A DNA stretch of 64,000 nt from Persicimonas caeni (GCF_006517175.1 NZ_CP041186.1:2321001-2385000), one strand, 5' to 3'. Numbered from the stretch's first letter, positions 1 through 10,259 are shown. Numbers and translations: made by a program. The notes: a model not told the origin generated them from the letters alone.

Positions 1-65
1 ACGGCATCGGGCTGCGCCTCGGTGACCACCTTAGTGATATTCGACTCTGGGTTTTCCTTGTTCAT
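1..65 (-). CDS. N-terminal fragment of an unidentified protein (runs off the left edge)
   Basis: The reverse strand has an ATG at 65-63 followed by about 21 open codons (MNKENPESNITKVVTEAQPD...) that run off the window. The start lies shortly after GAGAG, a weak ribosome-binding site. Too little is present to recognise a family. The short hydrophilic start has no signal peptide or membrane segment. It would be divergent from the methyltransferase gene at 550, separated by a repeat-rich gap. It could be chance, since only 65 bases are visible. Confidence 0.35.
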   Translation of the reverse strand, partial: MNKENPESNITKVVTEAQPDA

Positions 66-257
66 TTTGTCTCTCGAGCGATGGAGCGTGTGAGACCCGG
101 TAGTTGTGAATTGCCATTCAGCGCAATGGTACTCGATAGGTGCATAGATGCAACGCGTGAGGTGGGGCGAGGCTTCCGAGGCGACCGTTTGACGAGCTGC
201 GACCCTTCCGAGGGTGCGCTTCATCGAAGGCGCCGAAGGCGCTTCGATTTTGCTTAC

Positions 258-459
258 CCCCGGTGACGAGGTCGAGATTGAGCTCGCTTCCGGCAATGAG
301 GTTGGGATCTTGAAAACGATTTGCCGATTCGGTCGCTAGGGCGTAGGACTAAGTGCTAGTCGGTCGAAAATGCGACCTCGTCACCGAATGCTAGTCGGTC
401 GAAAATGCGACCTCGTCACCGAATGCTAGTCGGTCGAAAATGCGACCTCGTCACCGGGG
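258..459. repeat. Three 35-bp tandem repeats with a 17-bp inverted partner
   Basis: Near-perfect copies of a 35-bp unit beginning GCTAGTCGGTCG sit at 355-389 and 390-424, with a truncated third at 425-455. The unit's 3' part (CGACCTCGTCACC) is inverted at 258-274, where 17 bases are the exact reverse complement of 443-459, so a large hairpin can form. The gap from 66 to 549 otherwise holds no convincing gene. The array lies about 100 bp upstream of the methyltransferase start and could be a regulatory site or a palindromic repeat family. Confidence 0.8.
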
Positions 460-549
460 CTAAGCTCAGCCGGGCGCGCCTCGCGCGACCGGCGTAGCGC
501 CCCCCCGGCGAGGCTCGCAGCTCTACAAGACCTCAACCTTAAAGCCCCT

Positions 550-2628
550 ATGAACCTCACCTTCAAAGTCCCCGTCGAGCATCACCCCAAGACTCTCTCG
601 CAGCTTCTGCGCCGCGCGTGGCTCGACGCCACCGAGGAGCAGCTCGCCAAGGCGTTCGCCGACGGCAACGTGCGCATCAACGAGCGGCTGTCGAAGAACC
701 CAGACAAGGTGCCCTCGCCCGACGAGGAGGTCACCGCCGCGGTCGGCGCCGGCGAGGAGCCGTTCGGGCTTCCCGAAGCGGCCGAGCTCGCCCGCGGCGA
801 GGGCTGGGTGGTGGTGGAGAAGCCAGTCGGCATGCCCGGAACGCTCGATCGCGACGACCCGATGAACTCGGTCTTGTTTTTGGCCGACACGCTCGGGCTC
901 GACCGCGACACATTTACGCCGGTGTGGGAGATGCCCGCCGAGGGAGGCGGGCCGTGGCTCTTTGGCGATGATCCACAGAATGCCGACGAGCTTTTGGAGG
1001 CGTGGGCCTCCGGCGAGCTCATGATCACCTGGGTGGTGCTCACGCCGACGCCGGGGCGCGCCCAGGGGCGCATCGAGGCGGCGCACGGCATACCGATCGA
1101 CTACAGCGCCACCCAGATCCGCGAGGGCATCGCCGAGCTTCAGCTCACCCCGATGCCCCAGCAGGCGGAGTTCGAGGATGCGCCCGACCCGGTCGAGCTT
1201 GTGCTCGACGCGCTCGCCAAGGCGCAAATCCCGGTGCTCGGCGACGCGCAGCGCGGCGGCTATATGATCGACGGCGGACTTCGCCTACGCGTGACGGCGC
1301 TGTACCAGGCGGGCAGCGACCTCGCTCATAGCTGGAACCCCGACGAGGATTGGTGGCCCACCGACCCGGTGGTCGAGCTTCCCGAAGAAGAGGAAGAAGA
1401 GATCCCGCGCAAAAAGAGCAAGCGCCGCAAAGAAGAGATTGAAGAGCTTCTGGTCTCGGCCAAGACCATCGAGGTGCTCACCCGCCACGGCCACCCGTGG
1501 GTGCTCGCCGACCGCCAGACCGGCAGCCGCGGGCACCTGGCGCCCGGCAGCGTCGTCCAGCTCGTGGGCACCGACGGGGCGACCGGTCCGACTGCGCTCG
1601 TCGAAGGCACCGGCAAGCTCGCCGCGCGGGTGTGGAGCAGCGATCGCGAGGCGGCCGAATACTTCGCCGACGAGGTCGACATGCGCGTCGACGAGGCGTT
1701 TACCCGCCGCGCCGACCTGCTCGGCCAGACTCAGAAGACCGACCTCTTCCGGCTCATCCACAGCGAAGCCGACGGCCTGCCGGGCCTGCAGCTCGACCGC
1801 GTCGGCCCGCTGCTCCGGGCGACGCTGGTGGGCGCGACCGCCTTCGGCTTCCGCGAGCGCGTCTACCAGAATATCCTCGATTTCGACCCCGAGATGATGA
1901 TTCTGGAGGTCGAGCACCTGCGCGATATCCGCACCGAGGAGATGCCCGAGGCGCGCGTGGTCGCCAAAGGCGCGTCCTACGTGCGCCCCGGCGAGCGCGT
2001 CGTGGGCGTCGAGGACGGTCTGAAATATTGGTGTGAGCCGTGGGAGGGGATCGACGTCGGGTTCTTCGCCGACCAGCGCGAAAACCGCCGCCGGCTCCGC
2101 CAGATGGCCGAAGAGGGCCAAAAGTGGCTCAACTTATTCTGTCACACCGGCGCGTTCACCGTGGCGCTCTGCTCGGAGGGCTGCGAGGTCGTCAGCAACG
2201 ACCTGTCACAGCGCTATCTGACCTGGCTCGAGGAAAACCTCGACCTCAACGGGCTGCCGCAGTCGCTCAACCGCTCGGTCGCCGACGACGCGCGCGCTTA
2301 TCTCAAGCGCTCGGACGAGACCTTCGACGGTATCATCGTCGATCCGCCCACGGCCGCCGCCGGCTCGGAGGGATTCTGGTCGGTCAAAAAGGACTACGAG
2401 GACCTGCTCGTCGACTGCTTCGAGCTGCTCGCCGACAACGGCGTGATGCTGGTGTGCCGCAACGAAAAGCGCGCCTCCGACCCGCTCGAAAAGCTCGTGC
2501 GCCGCGCCGCCAAGCGCGCCGGACGCAAGGTTACGAGCGTCGAAGACGCGCCGCCCGCGCCCGATTACCCGACGATGGAGGGTTTCCCGGAAGGAGATTC
2601 GTTCGAGGGTTTGTGGGTTCGAGTTTGA
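550..2628 (+). CDS. RlmI-type 23S rRNA methyltransferase fused to S4 and degenerate RluA-like domains
   Basis: 692 aa, far longer than RlmI (about 400 aa). Residues 1-65 resemble the S4 RNA-binding domain of RluA enzymes. Residues about 85-260 resemble a RluA pseudouridine synthase: EKPVG at 90-94 matches the D/E-K-P-x-G motif. The catalytic HRLDxxTSG stretch is replaced by WEMPAEGGG (126-134), so the catalytic Asp is Pro129 and the domain should be inactive. An acidic-basic linker (about 279-299) leads to a PUA-like domain containing GHPWVLADR. A class I SAM methyltransferase domain follows, with GFFADQRENRR, the glycine loop LNLFCHTGAFT, VDPP and Cys636 in the position of an m5C nucleophile. 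The family methylates C5 of cytosine in 23S rRNA. The fused domains probably act as RNA-targeting modules (inference). No clear Shine-Dalgarno precedes the ATG. Confidence 0.88.
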   Translation: MNLTFKVPVEHHPKTLSQLLRRAWLDATEEQLAKAFADGNVRINERLSKNPDKVPSPDEEVTAAVGAGEEPFGLPEAAELARGEGWVVVEKPVGMPGTLDRDDPMNSVLFLADTLGLDRDTFTPVWEMPAEGGGPWLFGDDPQNADELLEAWASGELMITWVVLTPTPGRAQGRIEAAHGIPIDYSATQIREGIAELQLTPMPQQAEFEDAPDPVELVLDALAKAQIPVLGDAQRGGYMIDGGLRLRVTALYQAGSDLAHSWNPDEDWWPTDPVVELPEEEEEEIPRKKSKRRKEEIEELLVSAKTIEVLTRHGHPWVLADRQTGSRGHLAPGSVVQLVGTDGATGPTALVEGTGKLAARVWSSDREAAEYFADEVDMRVDEAFTRRADLLGQTQKTDLFRLIHSEADGLPGLQLDRVGPLLRATLVGATAFGFRERVYQNILDFDPEMMILEVEHLRDIRTEEMPEARVVAKGASYVRPGERVVGVEDGLKYWCEPWEGIDVGFFADQRENRRRLRQMAEEGQKWLNLFCHTGAFTVALCSEGCEVVSNDLSQRYLTWLEENLDLNGLPQSLNRSVADDARAYLKRSDETFDGIIVDPPTAAAGSEGFWSVKKDYEDLLVDCFELLADNGVMLVCRNEKRASDPLEKLVRRAAKRAGRKVTSVEDAPPAPDYPTMEGFPEGDSFEGLWVRV

Positions 2629-2667
2629 ATTTGAGGCGCCTCGGTTCCTGAAACGCCTTCTACATAA

Positions 2668-2736
2668 GCAATTAAGGACATAGGGGCTGCGAATTGCGAC
2701 GCCTTCGCGATACGCAACCCTTATGTCCTTAATTGC
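2668..2736. repeat. Palindromic intergenic repeat, copy 1
   Basis: The left arm (2668-2692) contains GCAATTAAGGACATAGGGG; the right arm (2711-2736) is its near-perfect reverse complement, across an 18-base loop. The same arms recur at 10080-10164 with a half copy at 10196-10228, so this is a dispersed family rather than a one-off terminator. It lies just after the methyltransferase stop and may also end transcription, but no T-run follows. Confidence 0.85.
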
Positions 2737-2778
2737 CCAAATAGAGGGCGCTGCTCCTCTGCAAGGCGTACAGCAGCT

Positions 2779-3123
2779 CTAGACCAACTCCGGCAGCCCA
2801 AACCACAAAAACGCGGCGATCAGGAAGTAGCCCAGACGTACGAAGGTGAGCCACTTGCCCAACTTCTTCGCCGTCTCGAAGTCTTTCTTTGCCCGCCGAG
2901 CGTTGCGCGGCAGCAGGAAGACCGCGCCGATCAGCAACCCGCCGAGCAAAAAGGGTTTTTCTGACAGTGAGCGTGTCAACACAGCGCTCGTGCTGAATAT
3001 GATAAAGAGCGCGTAGAGCACCACGCTCACAGCGATGCGTCCGTACAGAATCCGATTCTCTCGCCGGTCGTCGCTCGCAGGTTGGTCGCTCGCAGGTTGG
3101 TCGCTCGCAGGTTGGTCACTCAT
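2779..3123 (-). CDS. Small hypothetical membrane protein with a triplicated DQPAS N-terminus
   Basis: 114 aa if started at the ATG at 3123; an upstream ATG at 3174 would add 17 residues, but SDQPAS makes a better N-terminus. Three hydrophobic segments are visible: ILYGRIAVSVVLYALFIIFS, a short one around PFLLGGLLIGAVFLLP, and a C-terminal one around VRLGYFLIAAFLWFGL. Positively charged RNARRAKKD lies between the last two. The N-terminus is three perfect DQPAS repeats encoded by three identical 15-bp units (3073-3117), a recent slippage expansion. I recognise no family. It is convergent with the methyltransferase gene and divergent from icd. Confidence 0.7.
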   Translation of the reverse strand: MSDQPASDQPASDQPASDDRRENRILYGRIAVSVVLYALFIIFSTSAVLTRSLSEKPFLLGGLLIGAVFLLPRNARRAKKDFETAKKLGKWLTFVRLGYFLIAAFLWFGLPELV

Positions 3124-3353
3124 AGTTGTTCGCTCGTCGTTGCAGTCCCAGATACCTAAGAACCTTGGATACACAGCCGTCTCTTGCCACTAACACGGTA
3201 AATCACGGCTGGCCAAGCATGCCTATAAAATGTATGCGAGTTGCACGGGCAAGGCGAAGTTGCCCGTCACCCAGATAAAATTAACGAGTTCTAGGCGCGT
3301 CCCGTCGTGTCGCTGCGTTCGGGTGTGGCCTGGCAATAACCAAGGAGTCGACA

Positions 3354-4370
3354 ATGAGCAAACGAGTTACTCTGATTCGCGGTGATGGGATCGGCCCCGA
3401 GATCATGGAGGCGACCCTGCGCGTCATCGGCGCGCTGGACGTCGACATCGAATGGGACGAGCAACAAGCCGGCGCCGGCGCCTTCGAAAAGCTGGGCACC
3501 CCGCTGCCCGAAGAAACCCTGGCGAGCATCGCCGAGACCGGCGTGGCCCTCAAAGGCCCGCTCGAGACGCCCATCGGCGCAGGCTTTCGCAGCGTCAACG
3601 TCGCCATCCGCAAGCACTTCGACCTGTACGGTAACGTGCGCCCCTCGCGTGCGATTCCAGGGGTCAACACCCGCTTTAGCGACCTCGACCTCGACCTGGT
3701 GGTCATCCGCGAGAACACCGAGGGCGCCTATATCGGCATCGAGCACACCATCCCGCCGAACCGCTCCGCCGCCGAGTCGATCATCTTGGTGACCCGCCAC
3801 GGCTCCGAGCGCATCTGCAAATTCGCCTTCGAATATGCCCGGCGCCACAACCGCGACAAGGTCACGCTCATCCACAAGGCCAATATCCTCAAGGAGACCA
3901 GCGGCTTGTTTCTGGAGGTCGGCCGCCAGGTCGCCAACCGCTACGACGACATCGAGTACGACGAGGTCATCGTCGACGCGATGTGCATGAAGCTGGTGAC
4001 CAACCCCGAGCAATACGACGTCATCGTCAGCACCAACCTGTTCGGCGACATCCTCTCCGACCTGACCAGCGGTCTGGTCGGCGGCCTGGGCGTGACCCCC
4101 GGCGCCAACATCGGCGAGAACTGCGCGATGTTCGAAGCCGTGCACGGCACCGCGCCGGATATTGCCGGCCAGGGCAAAGCCAACCCCACCGCCATCATGA
4201 TGGCCGCGGTGATGATGCTCGAGCACCTCGACTACGACGCCGAAGCCCAGCGCATGCGCGAAGCCACCCATAAGGTGGTCGGCCGCGGCGAAGAGGTCAC
4301 CGGCGACCTCGGCGGCTCGGCGAGCACCGAAGAGTTCACCGACGCTGTGTTGCGTGAGTTGGGTGCGTAG
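3354..4370 (+). CDS. icd: NAD-type isocitrate dehydrogenase (isocitrate/isopropylmalate dehydrogenase family)
   Basis: 338 aa, the usual length for the short NAD-IDH/IMDH type and shorter than E. coli NADP-Icd. It should oxidatively decarboxylate isocitrate to 2-oxoglutarate in the TCA cycle. Visible motifs are RGDGIGPEI near the N-terminus, substrate-loop residues S80 and N82, FDLYGNVRPSR (89-99), ENTEGAYIGIEH (120-131), K175, D208, GDILSD with D232 and D236, and the cofactor motif HGTAPDIAGQGKANPTA (264-280). The Asp-Ile pair after HGTAP and the ENTEGxYxGIEH motif fit NAD use and isocitrate rather than isopropylmalate. AAGGAG at 3342-3347 gives a strong ribosome-binding site. Homoisocitrate or isopropylmalate dehydrogenase is possible but less likely. 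Confidence 0.92.
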   Translation: MSKRVTLIRGDGIGPEIMEATLRVIGALDVDIEWDEQQAGAGAFEKLGTPLPEETLASIAETGVALKGPLETPIGAGFRSVNVAIRKHFDLYGNVRPSRAIPGVNTRFSDLDLDLVVIRENTEGAYIGIEHTIPPNRSAAESIILVTRHGSERICKFAFEYARRHNRDKVTLIHKANILKETSGLFLEVGRQVANRYDDIEYDEVIVDAMCMKLVTNPEQYDVIVSTNLFGDILSDLTSGLVGGLGVTPGANIGENCAMFEAVHGTAPDIAGQGKANPTAIMMAAVMMLEHLDYDAEAQRMREATHKVVGRGEEVTGDLGGSASTEEFTDAVLRELGA

Positions 4371-4380
4371 TACGGAAGGC

Positions 4381-4558
4381 ATAGCTTTGCGGCGCCCCCC
4401 ATCCGCCCTGCGCTTCGCTCCGGGCACCTTCCCCCGGGGGAAGGGATTCCTTAGCTAGAACCACATTGGTCGCTTTTCGCAAGGAAATCCCTTCCCCTCG
4501 GGGAAGGTGCTGAGCGCGTAGTTTAGCGCGAAGCGGATGGGGGGCCCCGCATAGCTTT
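4381..4558. mobile_element. MITE-like palindromic element with 8-bp flanking direct repeats
   Basis: ATAGCTTT occurs at 4381-4388 and 4551-4558, the appearance of a target-site duplication (an 11-bp match if flanking bases are included). Between lie about 162 bp with terminal inverted repeats: GCGGCGCCCCCCATCCGC at 4389-4406 against its reverse complement with one mismatch at 4533-4550. A second inner inverted pair is CACCTTCCCCCGGGGGAAGG with its partner around 4483-4509. It encodes no protein, so any mobility would depend on a transposase elsewhere. It fills the gap between icd and the zinc-ribbon gene. Confidence 0.7.
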
Positions 4559-4572
4559 GACTCACTCTAGGC

Positions 4573-5631
4573 TCAATTCAACGAAACGAGCTTGCTCCCA
4601 TCGCTGCTGCAGTAGGCCGCGTGGCCGCCGTGCTCGGCGCCGCACTCGCCGCAGACCTTGCGGCGGGGGCCGAAGCCGCGCGCCGGGAACTCGGTCACGC
4701 GCATGTTGACCACCGGCATGAACACTTCGCCGTCGTTGGGGCAGAAGGCCACGCCCGGCGCGCCGTATTCGCGGCAGGTCGGGCAGATGGTCAGCGGGAT
4801 GGCCGGTTGGACGTGGGTGGAGTCCGACGGGTCGATCTCGACCAGCTCGTGGCCGTCGTTCGGGCAGAGCATCTCGTCGTCGGCCTCCCCTTCCCATCCA
4901 CAACTCTCACAGGCTTTGAACGCCGGCGCGTTGTCGGCGCGAGCGCGGGTGTCCTGCATCAGCGGGAGGCCGTCGTGGTAGCAGTAGTCGACGCCTGGCG
5001 GGTAGCGGCGCTCGCAGCCGGTGCATACCAGCCGCTCGAGGCCGTCGGCCCTCTGGGCGCGTCGGCGCCGCCGCGGCTTGTGGGCCGGCCGAAGCGCCGT
5101 CGAATCGTAGGGGCAGACCAAGATGGTGGCGGGGAAGGTACGCGAGCACTTGGGGCACTCGCGCTTGGGCTCGGCGAACTGCTGCTGGGGCGTAAAGCCG
5201 ACCTCGGAGGTGCCCAGCGCCTCGAGCACACTGTCGGGCGCGCCCGATTTCTGCTCCGAGGCCCCCTCGCTTCGCCGGCCCGAGGCTGCAACCTGACGGT
5301 GGTTCGAAAAGTCGGACTCGGTGACGGGGGCGAACCCGTCGAAGTCGAAAAGCTCCTGCTCTCGGCGCTGCCGGCGACGCACGAAGAAATACCCGCCGAA
5401 CATGCCCAGACCCAGCGCACAGGCCGTTCCGAGCAGTACATACCCGAGATTCTTGCGCTCCAACGACTCTTCAGCCGCGCCTTCAGCCGGCTGCTGATCC
5501 GCCGACTCCTGAGCGAGCGCCGTGCCCGAAATGCCGAGCAAGCCCAAGATCCCGAGCAGACAAGCGAGCGCACTGAGCGCCAGCGAGCGCTTCAAGCGAC
5601 TGAGGATGCGACCTTTTCGCGATTCTACCAT
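4573..5631 (-). CDS. Membrane-anchored protein with five tandem zinc-ribbon-like modules
   Basis: 352 aa. The N-terminus is a signal peptide (basic MVESRKGRILSRLKR, hydrophobic core, ALAQ cleavage site). A transmembrane helix follows at about 62-84 (YVLLGTACALGLGMFGGYFFV), then RRRQRREQ, so the C-terminal bulk should be cytoplasmic. Five CxxC...CxxD modules follow: CPKC/CPYD, CTGC/CYHD, CESC/CPND, CPTC/CPND and CGEC/CSSD. Each replaces the fourth zinc Cys with Asp, mostly followed by Gly. The repeats suggest a metal-binding scaffold; no catalytic domain is visible. It lies 39 bp downstream of mtnA on the same strand and may be cotranscribed with it. Function unknown. Confidence 0.82.
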   Translation of the reverse strand: MVESRKGRILSRLKRSLALSALACLLGILGLLGISGTALAQESADQQPAEGAAEESLERKNLGYVLLGTACALGLGMFGGYFFVRRRQRREQELFDFDGFAPVTESDFSNHRQVAASGRRSEGASEQKSGAPDSVLEALGTSEVGFTPQQQFAEPKRECPKCSRTFPATILVCPYDSTALRPAHKPRRRRRAQRADGLERLVCTGCERRYPPGVDYCYHDGLPLMQDTRARADNAPAFKACESCGWEGEADDEMLCPNDGHELVEIDPSDSTHVQPAIPLTICPTCREYGAPGVAFCPNDGEVFMPVVNMRVTEFPARGFGPRRKVCGECGAEHGGHAAYCSSDGSKLVSLN

Positions 5632-5670
5632 GTACTCGCCTGCAGGAGAGGTGACGTCGGCCCGAATATA

Positions 5671-6732
<1,062 letters not shown>

Positions 6733-6802
6733 TTGTTCCTCCAGAATCTCACGTAGATCTTATGATTTTTGAACAACAACAGGCTTTTTGAACCGGTTAT
6801 TA

Positions 6803-6934
6803 GTTCTTGGTTCTTGGTTCTTGACGGCTGAAACGTGCAGCTCGATTGGACTGCAGTAATTTTCGAGAGTCACTGCCGTTATGAATGAGCAAGAGACCTC
6901 GATTCGCAAGAACCAAGAACCAAGAACCAAGAAC
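6803..6934. repeat. Inverted arrays of a 7-bp repeat in the gatB-mtnA gap
   Basis: GTTCTTG is repeated three times in tandem at 6803-6823, and the reverse complement CAAGAAC four times at 6907-6934. The two arrays face each other across about 85 bp and can form a long low-complexity hairpin just past the gatB stop. It could terminate gatB transcription or be slippage-prone sequence. The rest of 6733-6938 shows nothing else. Confidence 0.8.
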
Positions 6935-6938
6935 CAAC

Positions 6939-8396
6939 TCACCGATCTTCGTCGAGGCGATCTCGTAGCATTTCATTGGCAAGCTGGGGGTTAGCCTGTC
7001 CTTTGGTGGCTCGCATGACCTGCCCGACGAACCAACCGACGATATTGGTGTTCCCTTCCCGATAGGTGGCCACCTGGTCGGGATTATCCGCGATGATGCC
7101 GTCGATGATCTCGCCGAGCGCGCCCTCGTCCGAGATCTGTTTCAACCCCTTCTCCTCGACGATTTCTTCCGGATCGCCGCCCGAGGCGAGCATCTCCTCG
7201 AAGACCTGCTTGGCGATCTTGCCGCTGATGACGTCCTCGTCGATCAGACGCACGAGCTTGCCGAGCTCGGGCGGGCGCACCGCGACCGTCTCGATGGTCG
7301 TCTGGGCGTCCAGGCGCCCCAGCAGCTCGTTGATCACCCAGTTGGCCACGCCCTTCGGGTTGTCCGCGTAGGCGTCGACGGCCTGCTCGAAATACTCGGC
7401 CAGGAGCCGGTCGTCGGTGAGCACGCCGGCGTCGTAGGCGCTCAGCTCGTACTCCTCCTGGTAGCGCGCGCGCTTTTCGGCCGGAAGCTCCGGCAGCGAC
7501 TCGCGCACCTCCTCGCGCCACGCCTCGTCGATCACAATCGGCGGCAAGTCGGGCTCCGGGAAATACCGATAGTCGTGCGACTCCTCCTTGGAGCGCATCG
7601 CGAACGTCTCACCCTTCGACGGGTTGTATAGCCGCGTCTCCTGGACGACCTCCCCGCCCGCCTCGACGAGCTCGATCTGGCGGTCGATCTCGTAGTTGAT
7701 CGCGTCTTTGATGAACTTGAACGAGTTGATGTTCTTGAGCTCGGTGCGCGTGCCCAGCTCCTCCTGGCCCTTGGGCCGGATGGAGACGTTCGAGTCGCAC
7801 CGAAACGACCCCTCCTGCATGTTGCCGTCGGAGACGCCCAGGTAGACGACGATATTGCGAAGCTCCTTCAAGTAGGCGACCGCCTCGTCCGCCGAGCGCA
7901 TGTCGGGCGCGCTGACAATCTCGATGAGCGGCACCCCCGCCCGGTTCAGATCGACCAGGCTATACGGCCGATCCTCGACGTGCGTCGACTTGCCGGCGTC
8001 CTCCTCCATATGAATGCGCACGATGCCGATACGCTTCTTCTCCTCGGAGTCCTCCAGCTCGATGTCGAGGTGGCCGTGCTCGCACAACGGGTACTCGAAC
8101 TGCGAGATCTGGTAGCCCTTGGGCAGGTCCGGATAGAAGTAATTCTTGCGCGCAAACTGGCTCCACTCGCGCACCTCGCAGTTGAGCGCAAACCCCGCCC
8201 GCATCGCATACTCGACCGCCGTGCGATTGAGCACCGGCAACACCCCCGGCAGCCCCAGGTCGACCTCGCTGACCTGCGTATTCGGCTGCGCCCCATAGGC
8301 CGCCGACGCCGAGCTGAAGATCTTCGACTTCGTCTGCAACTGGACGTGCACCTCCAGCCCGATGACGACTTCGTATTTGTCTCTCAGATTTGCCAT
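6939..8396 (-). CDS. gatB: Asp-tRNA(Asn)/Glu-tRNA(Gln) amidotransferase subunit B
   Basis: 485 aa, standard for GatB. It phosphorylates and transamidates mischarged Glu-tRNA(Gln) and/or Asp-tRNA(Asn) as part of GatCAB. The start [20 protein letters not shown] is the family signature, followed by [24 protein letters not shown] and [15 protein letters not shown]. The C-terminal helical YqeY-like domain ends in [12 protein letters not shown]. It is the last gene of gatC-gatA-gatB on the minus strand, separated from gatA by 212 bp of hairpin repeats. Confidence 0.97.
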   Translation of the reverse strand: MANLRDKYEVVIGLEVHVQLQTKSKIFSSASAAYGAQPNTQVSEVDLGLPGVLPVLNRTAVEYAMRAGFALNCEVREWSQFARKNYFYPDLPKGYQISQFEYPLCEHGHLDIELEDSEEKKRIGIVRIHMEEDAGKSTHVEDRPYSLVDLNRAGVPLIEIVSAPDMRSADEAVAYLKELRNIVVYLGVSDGNMQEGSFRCDSNVSIRPKGQEELGTRTELKNINSFKFIKDAINYEIDRQIELVEAGGEVVQETRLYNPSKGETFAMRSKEESHDYRYFPEPDLPPIVIDEAWREEVRESLPELPAEKRARYQEEYELSAYDAGVLTDDRLLAEYFEQAVDAYADNPKGVANWVINELLGRLDAQTTIETVAVRPPELGKLVRLIDEDVISGKIAKQVFEEMLASGGDPEEIVEEKGLKQISDEGALGEIIDGIIADNPDQVATYREGNTNIVGWFVGQVMRATKGQANPQLANEMLRDRLDEDR

Positions 8397-8418
8397 AGTC
8401 TATTGCCCCAAAGGAGGA

Positions 8419-8607
8419 TTTACCACGGGGAGCACGGGGACACGGGGAGAACAACAAAGCTTTTCTCCGTGCCCCTATGTACTCAGTGGTGAACTCGCCA
8501 TTTCTTCTTCTAACTCGAGTGTTTCACTACGGGGAGCGCGGAGACACTGGGGACAGCTACATAAAGCCTTTCTCCGTGTCCCCGTGGCCCCCGTGGTGAA
8601 TTCGCCG
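8419..8607. repeat. Two tandem hairpin elements between gatA and gatB
   Basis: Two related palindromic units lie at about 8419-8500 and 8522-8607. Each opens with a purine-rich CACGGGGAGCACGGGGACA-type arm and closes with the complementary TCTCCGTGTCCCCGTGG-type arm, then GTGGTGAA. Arms within and between units are similar but diverged. They sit inside the gatCAB operon, where transcripts from gatC must read through. Confidence 0.75.
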
Positions 8608-8608
8608 C

Positions 8609-10039
8609 TTATGCCTCCACCACCGCACCAATCGCCAGCATCGTCTCCTCGTCGAACGCCGGCGCGAGCACCTGCAAGCCCACGGGTAAGCCCGCGGCGG
8701 TCGCGCCGCAGGGGACGCTCATGCCCGGCAGCCCTGCCAGGTTGCACGAGATCGTGAAGATGTCTTCCAGGTACATCTGCAGCGGGTTCTCGCTCTTGTC
8801 GCCCAGTGCGAACGCCGGGGTCGGCGCGGTCGGGGCGACGATGGCGTCGACCTTGTCGAAGGCGTCGTCGAAGTCCTGGCGGATGAGCGTGCGCACCTGT
8901 TGGGCCTTGCCGTAGTACTGGTCGTAGTAGCCGGCCGACAGCACGTAGGTGCCCAGCATGATGCGGCGTTTGACCTCGTCGCCGAAGCCCTCGGAGCGCG
9001 AGTTTTCGTACATCTCGACCAGGTCCTCGCCCTCGGCGCGAAACCCGTAGCGCGCGCCGTCGTAGCGGGCGAGGTTGCTCGAGGCCTCGGCGGTGGCGAT
9101 GAGGTAGTAAGTCGCCACGGCGTACTCGGTGTGCGGCAGCGAGACCTCGACGAGCTCGGCGCCCTGGGCTTCGAGGTCGTCGATGGCCGCGCGCACCAGC
9201 GCGCCGACCTCGTCGTCGACGCCGACCTCGGAGGCGAAATACTCTTTGGGCACGCCCAGCTTGAGCCCCTCGACGCCGCGGCCGACCGCGTCGGTGAACT
9301 TGGGCACGTCGCGCCGGGCGCTGGTGGCGTCGCGCGGGTCGAACCCGCAGATGACCTCGAGCAGGCGCGCGGCGTCGTCGACCGAGCGGGTCAGCGGACC
9401 GACCTGGTCGAGGCTCGAGGCGAACGCGATGAGCCCGTAGCGGCTCACCCGCCCGTAGGTCGGCTTGACGCCCACCACCCCGCAGTGGCTCGCCGGCTGG
9501 CGAATGCTGCCGCCGGTGTCGCTCCCCAGCGCGGCGACGCACTGGTTGGCGGCCACGGCCACCGCCGAGCCGCCCGACGAGCCGCCGGGCACCCGCTCGG
9601 GGTCGTGCGGGTTGAGCGCCGGGCCGAAGAACGAGTTCTCGTTCGACGAGCCCATCGCGAACTCGTCGAGGTTCGTCTTGCCCACCAAGATCGCGCCTGC
9701 GTCCTGGAGCCGCTCGACGACCGTGGCGCTATACGGCGCCTCGAACTCGGCGAGCATCCGACTCGCCGCGGTCGTCTGCCCGCCTTTGACGCACAGGTTG
9801 TCTTTGACGGCGACGGGCACACCCGCCAACGCGCCGAGCTCGGCGCCATTCTGGCGCGCCTCGTCGACCGCCCGCGCCTCGGCGAGCACAGCGTCGCGCT
9901 CGCGCACGCTGATGAAGGCGTTGAGGTTCTCGCCGGCCTCGATGGCGTCGAGCACGGCGCCCGCCGCGTCCTCCGCGGTCGCCTCGCCGGCCTCGAAAGC
10001 CTCGATGAGTTCGGAGATCGTTTTTGCGTTTAAGCTCAT
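8609..10039 (-). CDS. gatA: Asp-tRNA(Asn)/Glu-tRNA(Gln) amidotransferase subunit A
   Basis: 476 aa amidase-signature protein that hydrolyses glutamine and channels ammonia to GatB. The Ser-cisSer-Lys triad is visible as K79 (VPVAVKDN), S154 (GGSSGGSA) and S178 ([10 protein letters not shown]), the same numbers as in characterised GatA proteins. The start [19 protein letters not shown] is typical of the family. It is transcribed after gatC across a 242-bp gap that contains a palindromic repeat. Confidence 0.97.
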   Translation of the reverse strand: MSLNAKTISELIEAFEAGEATAEDAAGAVLDAIEAGENLNAFISVRERDAVLAEARAVDEARQNGAELGALAGVPVAVKDNLCVKGGQTTAASRMLAEFEAPYSATVVERLQDAGAILVGKTNLDEFAMGSSNENSFFGPALNPHDPERVPGGSSGGSAVAVAANQCVAALGSDTGGSIRQPASHCGVVGVKPTYGRVSRYGLIAFASSLDQVGPLTRSVDDAARLLEVICGFDPRDATSARRDVPKFTDAVGRGVEGLKLGVPKEYFASEVGVDDEVGALVRAAIDDLEAQGAELVEVSLPHTEYAVATYYLIATAEASSNLARYDGARYGFRAEGEDLVEMYENSRSEGFGDEVKRRIMLGTYVLSAGYYDQYYGKAQQVRTLIRQDFDDAFDKVDAIVAPTAPTPAFALGDKSENPLQMYLEDIFTISCNLAGLPGMSVPCGATAAGLPVGLQVLAPAFDEETMLAIGAVVEA

Positions 10040-10067
10040 AACGTTATCTATTGTAGGCCTTCAGAAA

Positions 10068-10259
10068 TCGAGGCGCCCTCTACATAGGCAATTAAGGACA
10101 TAGGGGTTGCGAGTTGACGGTGATGGACGATTCGCAACCCCTATGTCCTTAATTGCTTATGTAGCAGGCGTTGCAAATCATCCATCCGTCCCAACTCGCA
10201 ACCCTCAAATCCTTAATTGCTTATGTAGCAGGCGTTGCGAATCGTCCATCACCCTCAAC
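10068..10259. repeat. Palindromic repeat copy 2 plus a 64-bp tandem duplication
   Basis: Arms 10080-10112 and 10132-10164 are 33-bp inverted repeats with one mismatch and a 19-base loop, containing the same CAATTAAGGACATAGGGG core as 2668-2736. The right arm starts a 64-bp unit (10132-10195) that is repeated with changes at 10196-10259, so the element consists of a hairpin plus an extra half-site. It fills the gatC-gatA gap. Confidence 0.87.
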
